The notes: generated from the sequence alone by a model not told the origin. DNA of 64,000 nucleotides from Bactrocera neohumeralis (GCF_024586455.1 NC_065921.1:86364061-86428060), one strand, 5' to 3'. Counted from the stretch's first letter, positions 1-12,375 are shown. Numbers and translations: made by a program.

Positions 1-583
1 TGTTACAAATATACACTATCAATAAAAAATTCCGAAATTTTTGGAAACAAATATTTTAAACTCGGCCCTTGCGACGCCATTTCCGGTGAACCCACGGAAA
101 AAAGATACGTCCACGTTGGCAGGATAACTCCTTACAGGATCATCAAAAGTGAAAAATACGTGTTTTAGTTAAAACGTTAACTTAGAACTTGAACGAAGGA
201 CAAACAAAAGTGAAAATTAAATTTTTGGCAGACATTTTTAAAAAAAAATTAAAATTTCAGGGAAAATTTCCTGCCATTTTTTTTAAATAGTTGTAATCGA
301 AAAAAAGAATCCTTCGCCCTGATTTTTAAGTATTATATCTCAACTACTTGTGTACAATTTCTTGAAGATCGGTTTGAGTAGTTCTCGAAAATCTTGCCAA
401 TCGTCTTCAAAAACACAGTTTCGATGCAAACGCGTTTAAAGACGGCGCACTTAGCCTAGCTAGCCTCGAGCGCACAAGTTCTCAAGGCTGTATTTCCGAC
501 AATATTCTAGAGGTTTTGTAGAATTTAATAAGACAGTAAAAAAATCGATTTTTTTAAACCCATAAACCCATGTAACCCCTTAA
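1..583 (-). repeat. TTAA-bounded dispersed element, copy 1 (cut by window start)
   Basis: The reverse complement of this stretch matches 39521 to about 40060 over its whole length, with many substitutions and small indels. Shared landmarks include the block around 'ggcgtcgca', 'gtgcgctcgag' with 'tagctagcctcgag', and 'aaacccatgtaacccctt'. The right end is CCCC followed by TTAA at 580-583, the same edge as in the partner copy. The left end lies outside the window; about 95 bp are missing compared with the partner. No coding capacity is seen. This fits a non-autonomous DNA element using TTAA targets, but class is inferred only from the edges. Confidence 0.7.
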
Positions 584-1769
584 CATAACATATCATAGAA
601 CATGTAACTCTTTCTTATTTTCAGATATCATCGTCATATCTCATTAACATATTCACCAACACAAGTGATAAGCTTTTTCCTGTTTTTGGTTGCAAAAGAT
701 ATCGTCAAGCATAATACTTTTTCGCTTTGTGCCAAACATCCTTACACAATATGTTAATGTGTTTGTGAAAGAGAAATAATTATCGAATTGAAATGAATTT
801 AAATGCAAATTAATAATCCCTGACAAAAAGTGCTGAGTTCGCTGAAGCGAAAATGTTATTAAATTAACTAATGTTGCCACAAAAATTTGTGTTCAAAAGC
901 ATTTGTTGCATTAAATAAAAAATGTGATTACCAAAATACATTAAACGTTAAAAAAATAAGAAATTTGGAGAATTAAATCAAACAAAAGTGCTTATTCTCT
1001 TAATTTTTTAATAGATTTAGATTTAATGCCATAATTTTATTGTCAAATACTTTTTTTATAGCAAATAGTTAGAATAAAGTAGAGCAATTGATGAAATATA
1101 AAAAAAAAAACAATCAAAATATATTAGAATATTTATAAAGGTTGATTTGTGATTAAATGTTCAACAATTGAGCTTTAAAATAAATTATTTATGAATGGAG
1201 CGAAGTGATGGTGGAGTGCTTCTACTGATAAACTTTCGGGTAGTTTCATTTTTAATTTTAAAACAATGTTTTTTTATTGTGCGAAGCATTTTATGAAATT
1301 GTATATTACACATTTTGATCTAATACTTCTTTTATCTTTCTGGCAAGAGATTAATTCAACGATCATAAAATTCTTCATTCTTGCAGTCAAACAACTGAAC
1401 CAAGTAGTTTTGGACGTTATGATTTGAAGTGCAGATTATCGCAACCAAAAAATTTTGCAGAAACCAGAACAAATAAGGTGGCAATTAAAAAGAATGTTGT
1501 GAGTGTGGTAGCACATCCCATTCCAGCTGCAAAAGCTTTCGGCGAGTCATCAAACTTGTATGAGATCTCACAATATGCTGCTGGAACACTACACCTTTTC
1601 CATTAAACAATTCTGGCCCTTTCTCTTTGAGTACATCACCCTTTCAAATCCCACCATACAGAGAGCATAAACATTGTTTGGTGATTATCAACTTTCGTAG
1701 TGTTGTGAGCTAGTGTAACCTTTTTTTAATTATTATGTATCTCTTGTGCTTTATCGTTAAGTGATCTAT
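584..1769. other. AT-rich DNA without a supported gene
   Basis: Only short frames occur here and none resembles a known family. The frame at 1424-1606 gives a 60-residue product with no recognisable motif and lies just before a mariner relic. I see no repeat structure beyond poly-A/T runs. Confidence 0.5.
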
Positions 1770-2500
1770 CGTTAGATTGAGAAAACCACAGGCATTAGTG
1801 GAACCAGCATAAACTCAATATTGCATGAACATTTGACTGCAAAAAAACTTTGCTCACGTTGGATCCCACATAATTTGTCATTCGCTCAGAAAAAGGCTCA
1901 AGTCGATTGGACGAGAGAAATGTTGAAAACTATGATAGTAGTGTTTCGATAAGAGACTATGACATCGTGACAGACGATGAATCTTGAATTTATACGTATA
2001 AGCCGAAAAGTAAACCCTTCGACCAGATGAGCCGAAGGCAACAAAAGCTGTTCAACTAGGAAGCACTTCCAAGCAATTGTTTACCTTTTTTTTGTTTTTG
2101 GAAAAACTGAACATGTCGCAAGCAGAACAACGCATCACAGTAAATTCTGAGTGCTATATAATAAATTGTTCATTAGTTTTCTTTCAAGAAATCAATAAAA
2201 CCAACCGCCGCATACGGATTACTCTTGAGCAAGAAAATGTGAACTGTCATCGACTGAAACAACTGCATTTTTGAGCATTCAAAGCATCGATTTGATAAGT
2301 CATCCAGCGTAAAGTCCTAGCTTGGTACCACAAATCACTTTCCCGTACGGAAAAAAGAAACTAAAAAATCAACGTTTTTCGACAGTTGAAGAGTCGGTTG
2401 TTGTTTTTAAAAAGCGTGTTTTGAAGATACCTCAAAGAGAGTGGCAAAAGTGCTTCGAGTATTGGTTCCATCACATGCGATAGTATATAGATCCCAATGG
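1770..2500 (+). pseudogene. mariner-family transposase relic (lineage A)
   Basis: Joining frames by eye gives a mariner transposase order. About 1800-1920 reads INSILHEHLTAKKLCSRW followed by the helix region ending in KAQVDWTREML. A remnant of the first catalytic block reads TDDES near 1972. A degenerate second block lies near 2200-2270. About 2285-2500 matches the C-terminal part: YSP, GQRFST-like, LKIPQREWQKCFEYWF. Several stops and frameshifts break it and the third catalytic aspartate block is damaged. A functional mariner enzyme would be about 340 residues and cut and paste DNA at TA. The N-terminal DNA-binding part is not visible. Lineage differs from the relic that follows directly. 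Confidence 0.8.
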
Positions 2501-3230
2501 ATCCAACAAGGATTGGGATGCTAAGTTTATACATGGTGAATTGAACACAGAAAACGGTGTACCCAAAGAGGTTGTTCACGACGACAACATCATAAAAGTG
2601 CATACAATTATTTTGGATGAACATAAAGTGAAGTTGTTCGAGATAGAAGGAAATCTAAAGATATCAACTGACCGTGTACATCACATCACTCACGAATATT
2701 TAGGTATGAGAAAAATGTGTACAAAATGGACGCCGCGCGAGCTGACTTTCGAACAAAACCTACGACGAGTTGATGATTCGGAGCAGTGTTTGGAGATACT
2801 AACGCGTAATAAGTCGGAATTTTTTAATCAATATGAGACAATGGGTGAAACAGGGCTCTGTCATTTCACTCCGAAGTGCAATCACAAGCATAAGAGGAGA
2901 CTACACACAATAAATCTGCTAAAAATCGTGGAAAAGCGCAACAGTCGGCTGGTAAGTTTATTATGGTATGCAAATTGTTTCCGCATACTCCGTATTCTTA
3001 GGATCTGGCCGTCAGCAAATATTTTCTGTTCTCTGATCTCAAAAGAATGCTCGCTGGGGAGAAATTTTCCTCGCATGAATAAGTGATCGCTGAAACTGAG
3101 ACTTAGTTGGAAACAAAGGACAAATCCTACTACAAAAATGGTATCGAAAAGTTAGAGGGTCGCTATTATAGGTGCATCAGCCTTCAAGGTAACTGTGTTG
3201 ATTAAAAAAGCGAATTTTGCCAAACACTAC
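2501..3230 (+). pseudogene. mariner-family transposase relic (lineage B), internally deleted
   Basis: An open frame at 2541-3086 carries the second helix-turn-helix part (STDRVHHITHEYLGMRK), then WTPRELTFEQNLRRVDDSEQ, and the first catalytic block mutated from the usual MDETW to MGETG. About 100 residues, including the second aspartate block, are missing after about 2900. The C-terminus resumes in another frame from about 2985 as YFLFSDLKRMLAGEKFSSHE and, after a stop, YYKNGIEKLEGRYYRCI, ending near 3190. The third catalytic position reads SKYF instead of SDYF. Two of three catalytic residues are lost and one block deleted, so it is dead. The same lineage recurs at 20821-21440. Confidence 0.85.
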
Positions 3231-4850
3231 AATGGTAGGCTGGGCCTTTTCAAATGGCAACGCGGCTAAGGGAATGACTCAGAAAGTGTACTACATATAT
3301 TTTTTTCTGTCCAGTAGGTTGAAATAAGGCGATTTTATACTTAAAAAAGTATTTTCTATCGCATTTTTAAATACAAGTACCTTACGTAGCTGTTTACTAA
3401 TAATCCTGGAGTGACGTAACCTCTGCTAACTATAATTGTCAGGCTCATGCAGTGACATATTAATGCATTAACGCATAAAATGATGATATATTATTATTGA
3501 AAATATTAGCTTAAAAATGAAAGTTTTTTCTTTACAATAAACTAACATTTCCAACTGACACACATGTCCCTTATGACCATTATAACACCCACCGTATATC
3601 TACCATAGTAGCCATGTTATGAAATGCATAAGGGCTCTTTAATTTATTACTTTAATAACAGACCGCGGCGCCGTTACTTAGGCTTCGAAGCGCGCAGTGT
3701 TGCTTCTCTTTCAAAATAAACATTAAATTTGCTATAATGCACATACAAATGGCAGTGAGTGTATTATTATTTATATGCATGTATGTGTATGTGTGTGTTT
3801 GGGAGCCACTGCAATTTTTAATAGCTGTATTTTAAAGCGGCATAAGTGTAATTATTTCAATTTGCATAAATGCATAAATGCCATTTCAATACACTTTACG
3901 ATTGCATATCCGCACACAAACACAAACACAAACACACACGCACACATGCGGAGGAAGTCATCCACTCCACTGCATGCAGCGAGGAATGCGCATATTTGGC
4001 ATGTTGCAACAGCGCAATGGGGTTGCAGGATACTCATGGGTATTATTTTTAAACAAACTATTGTTGTACCTGCGCGTTATATGCAGGTGTGTGTGTGCAC
4101 TTATGTTTTATGTATGTTTCAAATGTGTGACTGATATGCAAAAAGGGTTTTTAGTGCATTAAATGTAGCGCTTGCTTTCATATTTATTTGTTTTTTCTAT
4201 TTTTTTTATCGCTTTTTATTCTATTTTAACGAAAAATGCCACACAGCGTAAAGGCAGAAAGGTGGACAAGCAACAATAACAACAAAAAACACGATAAAAA
4301 CAGACACTAAACCGGTTATGCCAGCTGGCATAAATATTAAAATACTACAAAGCGGCGGCTATGCAAATGCCAACACACACACACATATTTACATGTATTT
4401 ATGTGTTTATTGTGGTACACAAATACACATATTTAGTGCATGCATATACATACGTATGGGTATATGAAAGCAGAAATGTGCGAAACTATATATGTAGTAT
4501 ATACATATAGACATATAATATAATAAGTTTGTAGCATAAAACTTGCTAGGTCAAAGCATGCATTTACTTGCCTATATGTATATGTGTAAGTATATAAATA
4601 GCATTAGTGTTGTGTATACTTATATGTATGTAATATGCTGCTTTGGCATATAAAGCTTACAACAAGCATGTTAAATATATGTCAAAGCTTCTTGCATGCT
4701 TAATGTAGCCATTGATCCACATATCGGCATGCTTACATATACCTATACATAGATATTTATAGACATATACATACATATACATATATATTGAGTGCTTGAC
4801 ACTTTTCGGCCGCTTTTAAAGCAAAAACAATAAAAGCGGTAACTTCGATT
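3231..4850. other. Low-complexity DNA rich in CA/TG and TATA/CATA microsatellites
   Basis: Contains a CACAAACA-type run near 3913-3945, TG runs near 3780-3800 and 4084-4100, and dense CATATA/TATGTA repeats from about 4380 to 4790. Short frames here are translated microsatellite. No gene or transposon remnant recognised. Confidence 0.6.
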
Positions 4851-5690
4851 GCACCGAAGCTATAATACCGTTCACAAATAAAAATGATTGTCATACAAGA
4901 ACTTGGTTTGAAGGATCAATTTGTATGGTAGCTATATGTTATATTGAACCGATCTGAACAATTTTTTCGGAGATTACTTTATTGCTTTAGGCAATAGGTC
5001 GTGTCAAATTTCGTGGAGAAATCTTGTGAAATGAAAAAGTTTTCTATATAAGCACTTGTTTCTGATTATTCAATTTGTATGACAGCTATATGCTATATAT
5101 AACCGATCTGAACAATTTTTTAGGGAATGGTGTTATTGCTTTAGATAATAGTTTACGTGAAGTTTAGTGAAGATATCTCGTCAAATGAAAAAGTTTTCCA
5201 TACAAGCACTTGACTCCGATCCTTCAGTTTTTATGACAGCTATATGCTATATTGAACCGATCTAAGCAATTTCTACAGAGATTGCATCGCTGTTCTTGGC
5301 AACAATCCCTATCAAATTTCATGAAGATATCTCTTCAAATGAGAAAGTTTTTTATATAAGCATTTGATTTTGATAGCTCAGTTTGTATGACAGCTATATG
5401 TCACAGCGATCCGATCTGAACAATTCTTTCGGAGATTGCATTATCGCCTTAGCAAATCATCTTTTTCGAATTTTGTGAAAATATCTCACCAATTAAAAAA
5501 GTTTTCATTACAACGACTTGATTCAGATCGTTCAGTTTCTATGGGAGCTATATGTAATAATGGTCGAATATCGGCGGATCCGACAAATGTGAAGCTTCTT
5601 GGGGAGAAAAAGACTTGTGTAAAATTTCAGTTGGATATCTAAAAAATCTTCTTCATGCCAAACTTTATATAAATTGTTCAGGGTAAAATA
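4851..5690 (+). repeat. Tandem array of ~154 bp units, copy 1 of a dispersed element
   Basis: The landmark 'ttgtatgacagctatatg' and variants occur at 4921, 5074, 5229, 5383 and 5537, giving spacings of 153, 155, 154 and 154 bp. Within each unit follow 'ccgatctgaacaatttttt', a conserved 'ttgctttag' stretch, 'aaatttcgtg', 'gatatctcgtcaaatg' and 'aaaaagttttccatacaag'. A leader 'gctataataccgttcaca' near 4859 precedes the array, and 'ttgttcagggtaaaataac' near 5672 follows it. The same leader-array-tail logic is seen at 23440-24260 with a tail at 25650-25740. No protein frame persists across units. Transposon class unknown. Confidence 0.85.
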
Positions 5691-6299
5691 ACTATCACAA
5701 CACCCACAGTAAAGTACATTCAGATGTATATATGTACATATGTAAGTATGTAGCTAAACATACATACATATGTGTGCTAGTAAGCTCATAATATTGATTT
5801 TCTATTAGTTTAGCTCACTTTTTATTCATGCGCCATTTCTTTGCGCTTTTTTGCACTTTTTCTTTGTAGAGCTCGCGATTTTTATTTTATTTATTTCCAA
5901 GTATCTGTTGCTAAAGTGACATGACTGACGACCGGCGAACATACATACTTATTTACGTGCAGATATACACAATTAAATATGGATGCATATCCATATGTGT
6001 ACGTATGTATCTAGAGTGAAGCACAATATTTTGTTATTCTGTCATAAAATATGCAATTTTATCAATTCCCGTAACACTTGCACCCTTACAAAACGAAATG
6101 TGTTTGTATTTTAAGGGTAGTGTGAGTATACACAATCAACGCCGGCAACGAAGATCCAATAAAATGCCATAGATGCAAGTGTTTATATGTAACTAAGTTC
6201 ATATACATACATATGCATGTATATAAATATATATACATATGTTTATTGTTTATTTATATTTATTTGAAGGTGTATACATACATATGTAAATATAGCTCA
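5691..6299. other. Unique AT-rich DNA with CATA microsatellites
   Basis: Short CATACATA/TATGTA tracts near 5720-5770, 5940-6010 and 6200-6290. No gene recognised. Confidence 0.5.
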
Positions 6300-7190
6300 A
6301 GTAGCACACGACTTCCGGTCCAAGTATCCTCTGGGTAGCCAAAAACAATCCATTTGAAGGCGAGCTAAAGTAAGAAGGCTAAAAATCCCTCCCCAGAGAA
6401 TGGTGACAACAACCTCCTATCAGAAACACCCCTTTTGATGACGATCATGGTAAACGCATTAAGGAGTACGAATTAAGACCGTGCACCTTGAATGCCAGAT
6501 CCCTTAATTGGGAAGGTGCCGCTGCCCAGCTGGTTGATGACCTCGTTAGAGAAAAGGCTGACAACACCGCCGTCCAAGAAATGCGATGGATGGGACAAGG
6601 ACTGAGACGAGTAGGTCCATCAGCTATGTACTACAGTGGACATATAAAGGAACGCAATTTCGGTTTAGGATTCGTGGTGGGAGAGAGACTCCGCATACTG
6701 GCATCCACTCCGGTGGATGAACATTTAGCTGCAATCCACATCAAAGCGAAGTTCTTCAACATATCGGTTATTTGCGCCCATGCCCCGACGGAAGAGATGG
6801 ACGAAGTGACTAAAGATGTCTTCTTTGAGCGCTTGGCGCGCACCTATGAGAGAGGATGTCAAAATCCTGCTTGGTGACTTTAACGCCAGTGAGGGCAAAC
6901 AAGGTGTCTTTGGCGCTATAGTCGGTACATCCAGCCTCCATGTTCAAACATTCCCAAATGTGTTGAGGCTGATCAACTTCGCCGGGCCCCGAAATATGGT
7001 TATCTGTAGTACTAGATTCCAGCATAGAAAAATTCATCAAGCTACCTGACTATCTCCTGATCGAAAAACCTCCAACCAGATCGATCATATTGCAGAAGAC
7101 ACGTCTCCAGTTTTTAGACGTGCGTACACTCCAAGGTCCTAACATCGACTCGGTCCATATTTACTTAAGTTTCATTTTCAACTTGCTGAG
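6300..7190 (+). pseudogene. RTE-like LINE: 5' region and endonuclease domain relic
   Basis: About 6300-6470 is non-coding leader, shared with 35330-35540. The AP-endonuclease-like domain starts near 6480: LNARSLNWEGAAAQL, then the metal-binding QEMRW, YYSGHIKERNFGLGFVVGER, STPVDEHLA and ICAHAPTEE. A frameshift near 6845-6850 moves the frame; the next part reads VKILLGDFNASEGK with the conserved GDFNA block, then LRLINFAGPRNMVICST and FQHRKIHQAT, ending in a stop at about 7047. Further weak matches (QIDHI) run to about 7150. In an intact LINE this domain nicks target DNA to prime reverse transcription. No reverse transcriptase follows, so it is a broken copy. Confidence 0.88.
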
Positions 7191-8769
7191 TAAATTCTGG
7201 AACAGCGCATGGTGATTTCGGGTTGCCACCGACCTCACAATCAAATTTTTAGTACTTTTCTACTACCTCTCTACTACTTTTCTACTATCTTTCTACTACC
7301 TTTCTACTACCATTTGTTGTTTTTATGTGAAAAATTATGTTTTCTAACCAATTCATGTGCACAAAGTCAACCTAATCACCTTGCCACTGAATCACTGCAA
7401 ATCCGCTTAAGGTCCTCTGGCTTGTGGTTTAGAGCTAAATACTTCACATCATTTCCCACAAATATTTTAAAAACATTTTATCATTTAATAATCCTATTTA
7501 TTTATTATAACGGTTTTTTTCCGGTGATTTCCGTTGAAAATCAAAATGTTGCATTCTCACAATTTCACACTTCACATGGGTTGAGCGGCGTTTAATATCG
7601 GATTTCATTGGGGCAGCGCTGCCCATCACTCCAACTAAGCTAGGCGGTAAAGCACAAAAGTTAACAACAATAACAACAACAAGTAAATAAAGCGAAATTT
7701 GGCAGCAGTTGCATTAACTATCAAATTTAATAAATATTTTGCGCACATAACTGTTTACATATCTGAATAAGTAAGCGTACGCGTGTGTGTGTGTTGTATT
7801 TCGACACGCAAGTGTTTCGCAAAAACAGGAAGCGTGCAAAAATCACAAATATTTATCGATAAACAGTGCAAAAGGCTTGTAAACATAATCCGCCGTTGCA
7901 ATTGGGATGTTGCACTTGATTAAGCGATAACACAAAAGTAAAAACCTTGAAACTTTACATTCATGCAAAAAGCAACAACAAAAACAGCAAATAAATGGCA
8001 ATAAATACAAGCGCATATGCGCAGATGAGTCGATAGATAAATAAATAATAATTTCAGCGCTGAAAATCTCTCTTATTTCCCGCTTGCATATGTGTGCTTG
8101 TATGTGTGTGTGTGTTAGTAGCAATGTGGGTGCCTGTGTGCCTGTGAACTAAGCGATTTAAATAATAAAATCATATACTCTAAATAAACTGCACTAAACT
8201 AAATAAAATGAACAAAATAAACAGTGACGAAAACAACAACAAAAACTACACGAATTTGCATATGCCTGTGTATGCGTTTGTGTGTATGTGTGTGCATGTG
8301 ATTTTACAGTAAGTAAGCGTTTTAATTATTTGCATATTCGAGCTGAGTTTTACAATGCATTTTCCATAACTGTAATATTTTTCAAACTTGACTCACACAC
8401 ACGCACACACTTACATAAGTTCAGTTGCAAGCATATTTTACAATATTTTTTTCGGCTGTAGAGACATTCAATAGTTTTGTTTTCATTTTCAACTACATAT
8501 TTTGCATGAAATATGCTTATGCACATATTTATTTGTTATTTGCTTAGTCAACAGACAGTTTATCTGAAATTTAATTGCATATTTTCATGCATACAATAGG
8601 GTTATAAATTTTTGGAAGTTCATTTTTGCTATGGAAAAGCCTGTGGCGGCAAAAGTTAACGGTTTCCTCAGGTAAAATATTTATTTGGGGGGAAACCCAG
8701 GCGGAAATTCGCAAAAAGGTGCACATGAAACGTTAATAAATGAGGCTTTGCGGCGAGAGATGAGATAAT
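7191..8769. other. AT-rich DNA without a supported gene
   Basis: Includes a CTACTTTT/CTACC-rich tract at about 7250-7315, AACAAC runs near 7660-7685, and TG/CA microsatellites near 7780-7800, 8100-8120 and 8270-8300. The frame at 7209-7595 is low complexity and not recognised. Confidence 0.5.
7250..7315 (+). repeat. Short TTTCTACTACC-type simple repeat
   Basis: Roughly five imperfect tandem copies of an 11-17 bp motif containing 'ttctactac' are seen by eye. They lie just downstream of the RTE-like endonuclease relic. Confidence 0.6.
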
Positions 8770-9065
8770 GAGACCTTAGAAGTATATGATTCTCCGAACT
8801 CTAGATGCTTTCCGAATACTCGATCAATGTGTTGCCGAGCGACTAAGTATATTGGCTTTAAGCTCGCTGTTTGTGCACTCAAAGCTAATGAAAGAGTACA
8901 TGACCTCACCAGAAATAGCTTCAAGTTTCTTCCGTTTTAGACACGTATGGGTGCTCGATAACAGCGAATTTGTCGAAAACTGCAGAGCCGATGAGCTGGC
9001 TAGGGAGTGCTTTCACGCTTTTATAGTAGGAGCAAAGCATCGAATTTTATTCCGCCATTAAGTAT
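8770..9065 (+). pseudogene. LINE RNase H domain fragment
   Basis: The frame at 8786-9061 carries the RNase H pattern of I/Jockey-type LINEs: HSKLMKEYMTS, then RFRHVWVLDNSEFVENC and RADELARE. The last parts correspond to the usual VWVPGH and ADELAR motifs, with the glycine-histidine pair replaced by DN, so activity is unlikely. RNase H removes RNA from the cDNA hybrid during retrotransposition. Upstream reverse transcriptase and downstream tail are not recognised. It could belong to the same family as the LINE at 30395-32250. Confidence 0.7.
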
Positions 9066-9344
9066 TATTTCACGGAAAATTATGATCTCTCGGCTAATAT
9101 AGTATATGCGCCTTAGTTTTGTTATAATTAGAGCTGACGCTTCGCTAAATTCGCTGTCTATTTACCAGAGGACTGAGTGAGTGCTGTCAAATTTTCCTCC
9201 GAAAAAATACCGCCAAGAGAAGTTTTTAACTTTTCACTTACATTTGGAAAACGAGGATATTGAAAAAATACGTGCTCGGAGTCTTCTATGCACTATGTTC
9301 ACTATGTTCTATTTACGAATGGATGTCCTAATGGATTAGTCTGT

Positions 9345-9590
9345 GGGTTCACCGTCTTTTGGTTCTCTCCGTTTTTTTTTTGCGTCTAAAGATGGCTCTG
9401 ATAGCTGCTCCAATCGCGCGAATTCGTCTCCTTGGATGTCCATGGGCGACATAGTAGCTGGAACTTCAGCTGGGAAGGGCTATTCTTTCCTAAAGTCATC
9501 CATTTGGAGTCGAGTCCGTTCTTCAATGTCTGCTTGTGTTCTGGCGATGGACCCTTGGACCTCTTTTGAGCTCAGCTGGATTTAACGACT
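9345..9590 (-). pseudogene. Coding-like relic on the minus strand, possibly LINE-derived
   Basis: Reading the minus strand from about 9585 gives about 80 codons broken by one stop near the middle: LSSKEVQGSIARTQADIEE, then a charged stretch, then ARLEQLSEPSLDAKKKRRE. The charged, helical, lysine/glutamate-rich composition resembles the region before a structural (ORF1 or gag) protein. I cannot assign a family. The plus-strand frame here (9343-9585) looks like a shadow. It lies between LINE debris and a dispersed repeat. Confidence 0.35.
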
Positions 9591-9754
9591 GCACAGTGTG
9601 AGAGGTCATCCGAACCACTGGTTCTTTGCAAAGTCAATCTCTGATATGCTGACTGGACACTGTCCAAAGGCCGCCAAGTTGTATTTTTGATTCTAATATA
9701 CCCTACGGACTCCGATTTCGATGTTGAAACAAAATACTGCCACTTTGAAAGACC

Positions 9755-9880
9755 GCTTTGAAAAACCCGTTCCCACGACAGTGGGATCTACATAAACGGA
9801 ATGGACCGGATTTCTTATCCGGTCAAAGACTGTCAATTCGGCAGAATATTGTCCCTACAACAATAGCAACTACTTTAAAA
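9755..9880 (+). repeat. Dispersed repeat ending in CAA-rich DNA, copy 1
   Basis: This stretch matches the reverse complement of about 49170-49295. Shared blocks are 'cccacgacagt', 'cggaa(t/c)gga', 'actgtcaa' and 'cggcagaat(a/t)', followed by 'acaacaa'. The CAA-rich end suggests the 3' end of a LINE, but no coding part is attached. Confidence 0.6.
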
Positions 9881-11469
9881 ATTAAAATATTTCGTCAGCA
9901 CCGTAAATGTGTCCAAAAGAGTCCAACTTACGCTTCGCAACAAATTTTCACTATTGCAAGTTTCCAAAAATAATCACCGAGGCACCTCAAGTGTCCGATT
10001 TGGCACCACTACGACGCAGAATCCACACCAGCTTCAACAAAGAAGGCATATTACGAGAAAATGAAATTATTGCTTCTGCGAAAGCTTGTCATTCATCCCC
10101 GTAAAGCTGCGCTTCACAATTTCTGGCACTCAAAATTATCCGTATCGATTTCCCACCAGCAATTAACTTATTTAATGCTACAAGTTTTATATTTACCGTT
10201 ATATATACATATATGTATCTGTATATAATCCACATCCGGCAGCAATCATCACATTCATTGGAAATAAATGCATAGGCAACATATGCCACCAGCTTGCATT
10301 TTACACTTGCAACATATCAATGTTGCATGCATCAACAACTTGTTGTCTAAACAATCATATTTACAACATTGTTTGTTGGAAATATTTGTGTGAATATGCC
10401 CTTACCTTGCATAAATTTTAAAATTCATAGAATTTACTGCATGTAATATCATCTTTAATGTTCTTGTTGGCGTTTCATTTGTTGCAAAATATTTTGCGTT
10501 TTTGTTGCAGCATTCGAAATTCATTATAATAGTTTATTGTTATTTACATTTCAAATCATTGGAATGTCACGAACTCCTTGCAGCGAGTGTTCATCTATGC
10601 ATGGAACACATGAATGAAGAGATTTTTAAATATCTTGTTTATTTAGATACATACATACCAATGACATATGTATATACAAAATTTGTGAATATGTGAACAT
10701 TCCACTTAATAATTTCACTGGCATATTTAATTCAACTAGATATTATTCACCCTATTTATTCAATAATGGACATTATGCTCTAATATTGCCGCAGCATTAA
10801 TCTGCGGGTAATTGACTGCGACTTTGTTTTATCGACTGAACAAGCTTAAATTGAGAAATTCTGGTCTGAACTTTCCTTGAAACATATACAATTCGCAATT
10901 TTTCATAAATCAGCTGAGAATTACAGCGCATTTTTCGGGCGAGGAGAATGATATTCAACTTTACACTAACTAACTATATCAATATTTCTTTACAGAGCCC
11001 ATTATATGACTATACTAACCTGAGGAGAATTGGAGACGTGAATGAAATATGGCAGAAAACACAGGTCTTACATTTAATATAGATCTTTTTTTAGAACGCA
11101 CAGTGTGAAACTATTAATTTAAAAGTGAAGACTCAAAATTTCAAAAGTACAGATTAAGTTCATGTAGTTGGCCATATGCCATACATGGGGCTTTCAGGTC
11201 TTTACTATAATAGTAGAAGTACTATCATAACACCGTCTTATGGGCTATATCCCAATTGCGGTATGTAAAGGCTTGTGAGGAACCTGAAAAGTTTTTATTC
11301 TATAACACATCCAGATGAAATATCTTTCATGAGGCATATTTGGTGTTATTCACGTATTACTACCTGAGTTCTCCTGTGTTAGTGGTTCAACAAAAATGTT
11401 TTTATAACGAGTAAGAAATGTTGCCACAATATTTGTTGAAGAACTGTTGTCTAACAGTGACAATTCTAG
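9881..11469. other. AT-rich DNA without a supported gene
   Basis: Nothing recognised. GCAACAT/ATGTTGC words form small inverted pairs near 10310-10330. Frames up to 66 codons show no family motif. Confidence 0.5.
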
Positions 11470-12375
11470 TGCGAGCTGAAGATGTGTTGTTTAGGGATCT
11501 TTGATTTTTTGTTCAGCATAAATAATCGTTATTTGGGGGAAGTGTCGATTTTCTTCTTTCAGTCACCGAAATCGGCGACTAAAGCACATCGGGAACTCCA
11601 AAAATTTTACAGAGATGCTCTGAAGTGAAACAAAGTGCCGTGATTGGTTTCATCGAGCCAAAGGCGGCGATTTTGATATTAATGACCGTCCGCGTGAGGA
11701 AAGGCCGAAATCCTTTGAAGAATGTGAATTGCATACGTTGCTCGACGAAAACCCTTGTCAAACGCAAAAAGAGCTTGCTTCAGCTTTGGGAGTCACCTGC
11801 CAAGCCTTTTCAGTGACACTACAAGCGCTGGAAATGATCCAGAGACAAGGCATTTGGGTTCTTTATACCGCCTTTTAACCTTTTAACTAGTGAACAATTG
11901 CTCCTACGACAAAAAAGAAATGAATATTCAGGCAGCGAAATTTATGCTGTGTATTTGGTGGGACCACGTCGGGTTTTTTATTGTCAGCTATTGAAACCAA
12001 ACGAAATCATTAGTGGGGAATACCGTTGTCTTCAATTAATGCGACTGAGCCGAGCACTGCACCAAAAGCGGCCTCAATACCAAGAGAGGCACAAAAAGTA
12101 ATTGTGTTCTAGGACAACGCTCAGCTTCAAGTTGCCAAACTCCTTAAAACCTACCAAAAACGTCTAACCCCACCCGCCATACTCCCCAGATATTACAGCG
12201 TCCGGTTATTATTTGTGCCGTTTGATGGTGCTTAGTCTGACTCGGCAGCAGTTCCACTCACCGGAGGACATGGAAAAACGGATTAATTTTTGGACAACAT
12301 CACGAGATGAACAGAATTACCATAACAATATTCAAGCTTTGCCAGAAAGATGGGAAAAAGTTGTGATTCTCTCTT
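11470..12375 (+). pseudogene. mariner-family transposase relic (lineage C)
   Basis: The N-terminal helix-turn-helix part reads from about 11560 (SATKAHRELQKFY), then a frame-shifted paired-like region with TLLDENPCQTQKELASAL near 11730-11800. After a deletion, about 11930-12000 reads MLCIWWDHVGFF and LLKPNEIISGEYRCLQLMR, and about 12110 reads DNAQLQVAKLLKTY, the second aspartate block. About 12175-12230 reads YSPDITASGYYL, where the third catalytic aspartate is glycine. The end, about 12330-12365, reads ALPERWEKVV. The first catalytic block is deleted. The relic runs into an oppositely oriented transposase relic at 12366. Confidence 0.85.

Noticed and set aside
3775..4162. Frames of 60-119 residues around 3.8-4.1 kb
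   Set aside because: Mostly translated CA/TG microsatellite in several frames; no motif.
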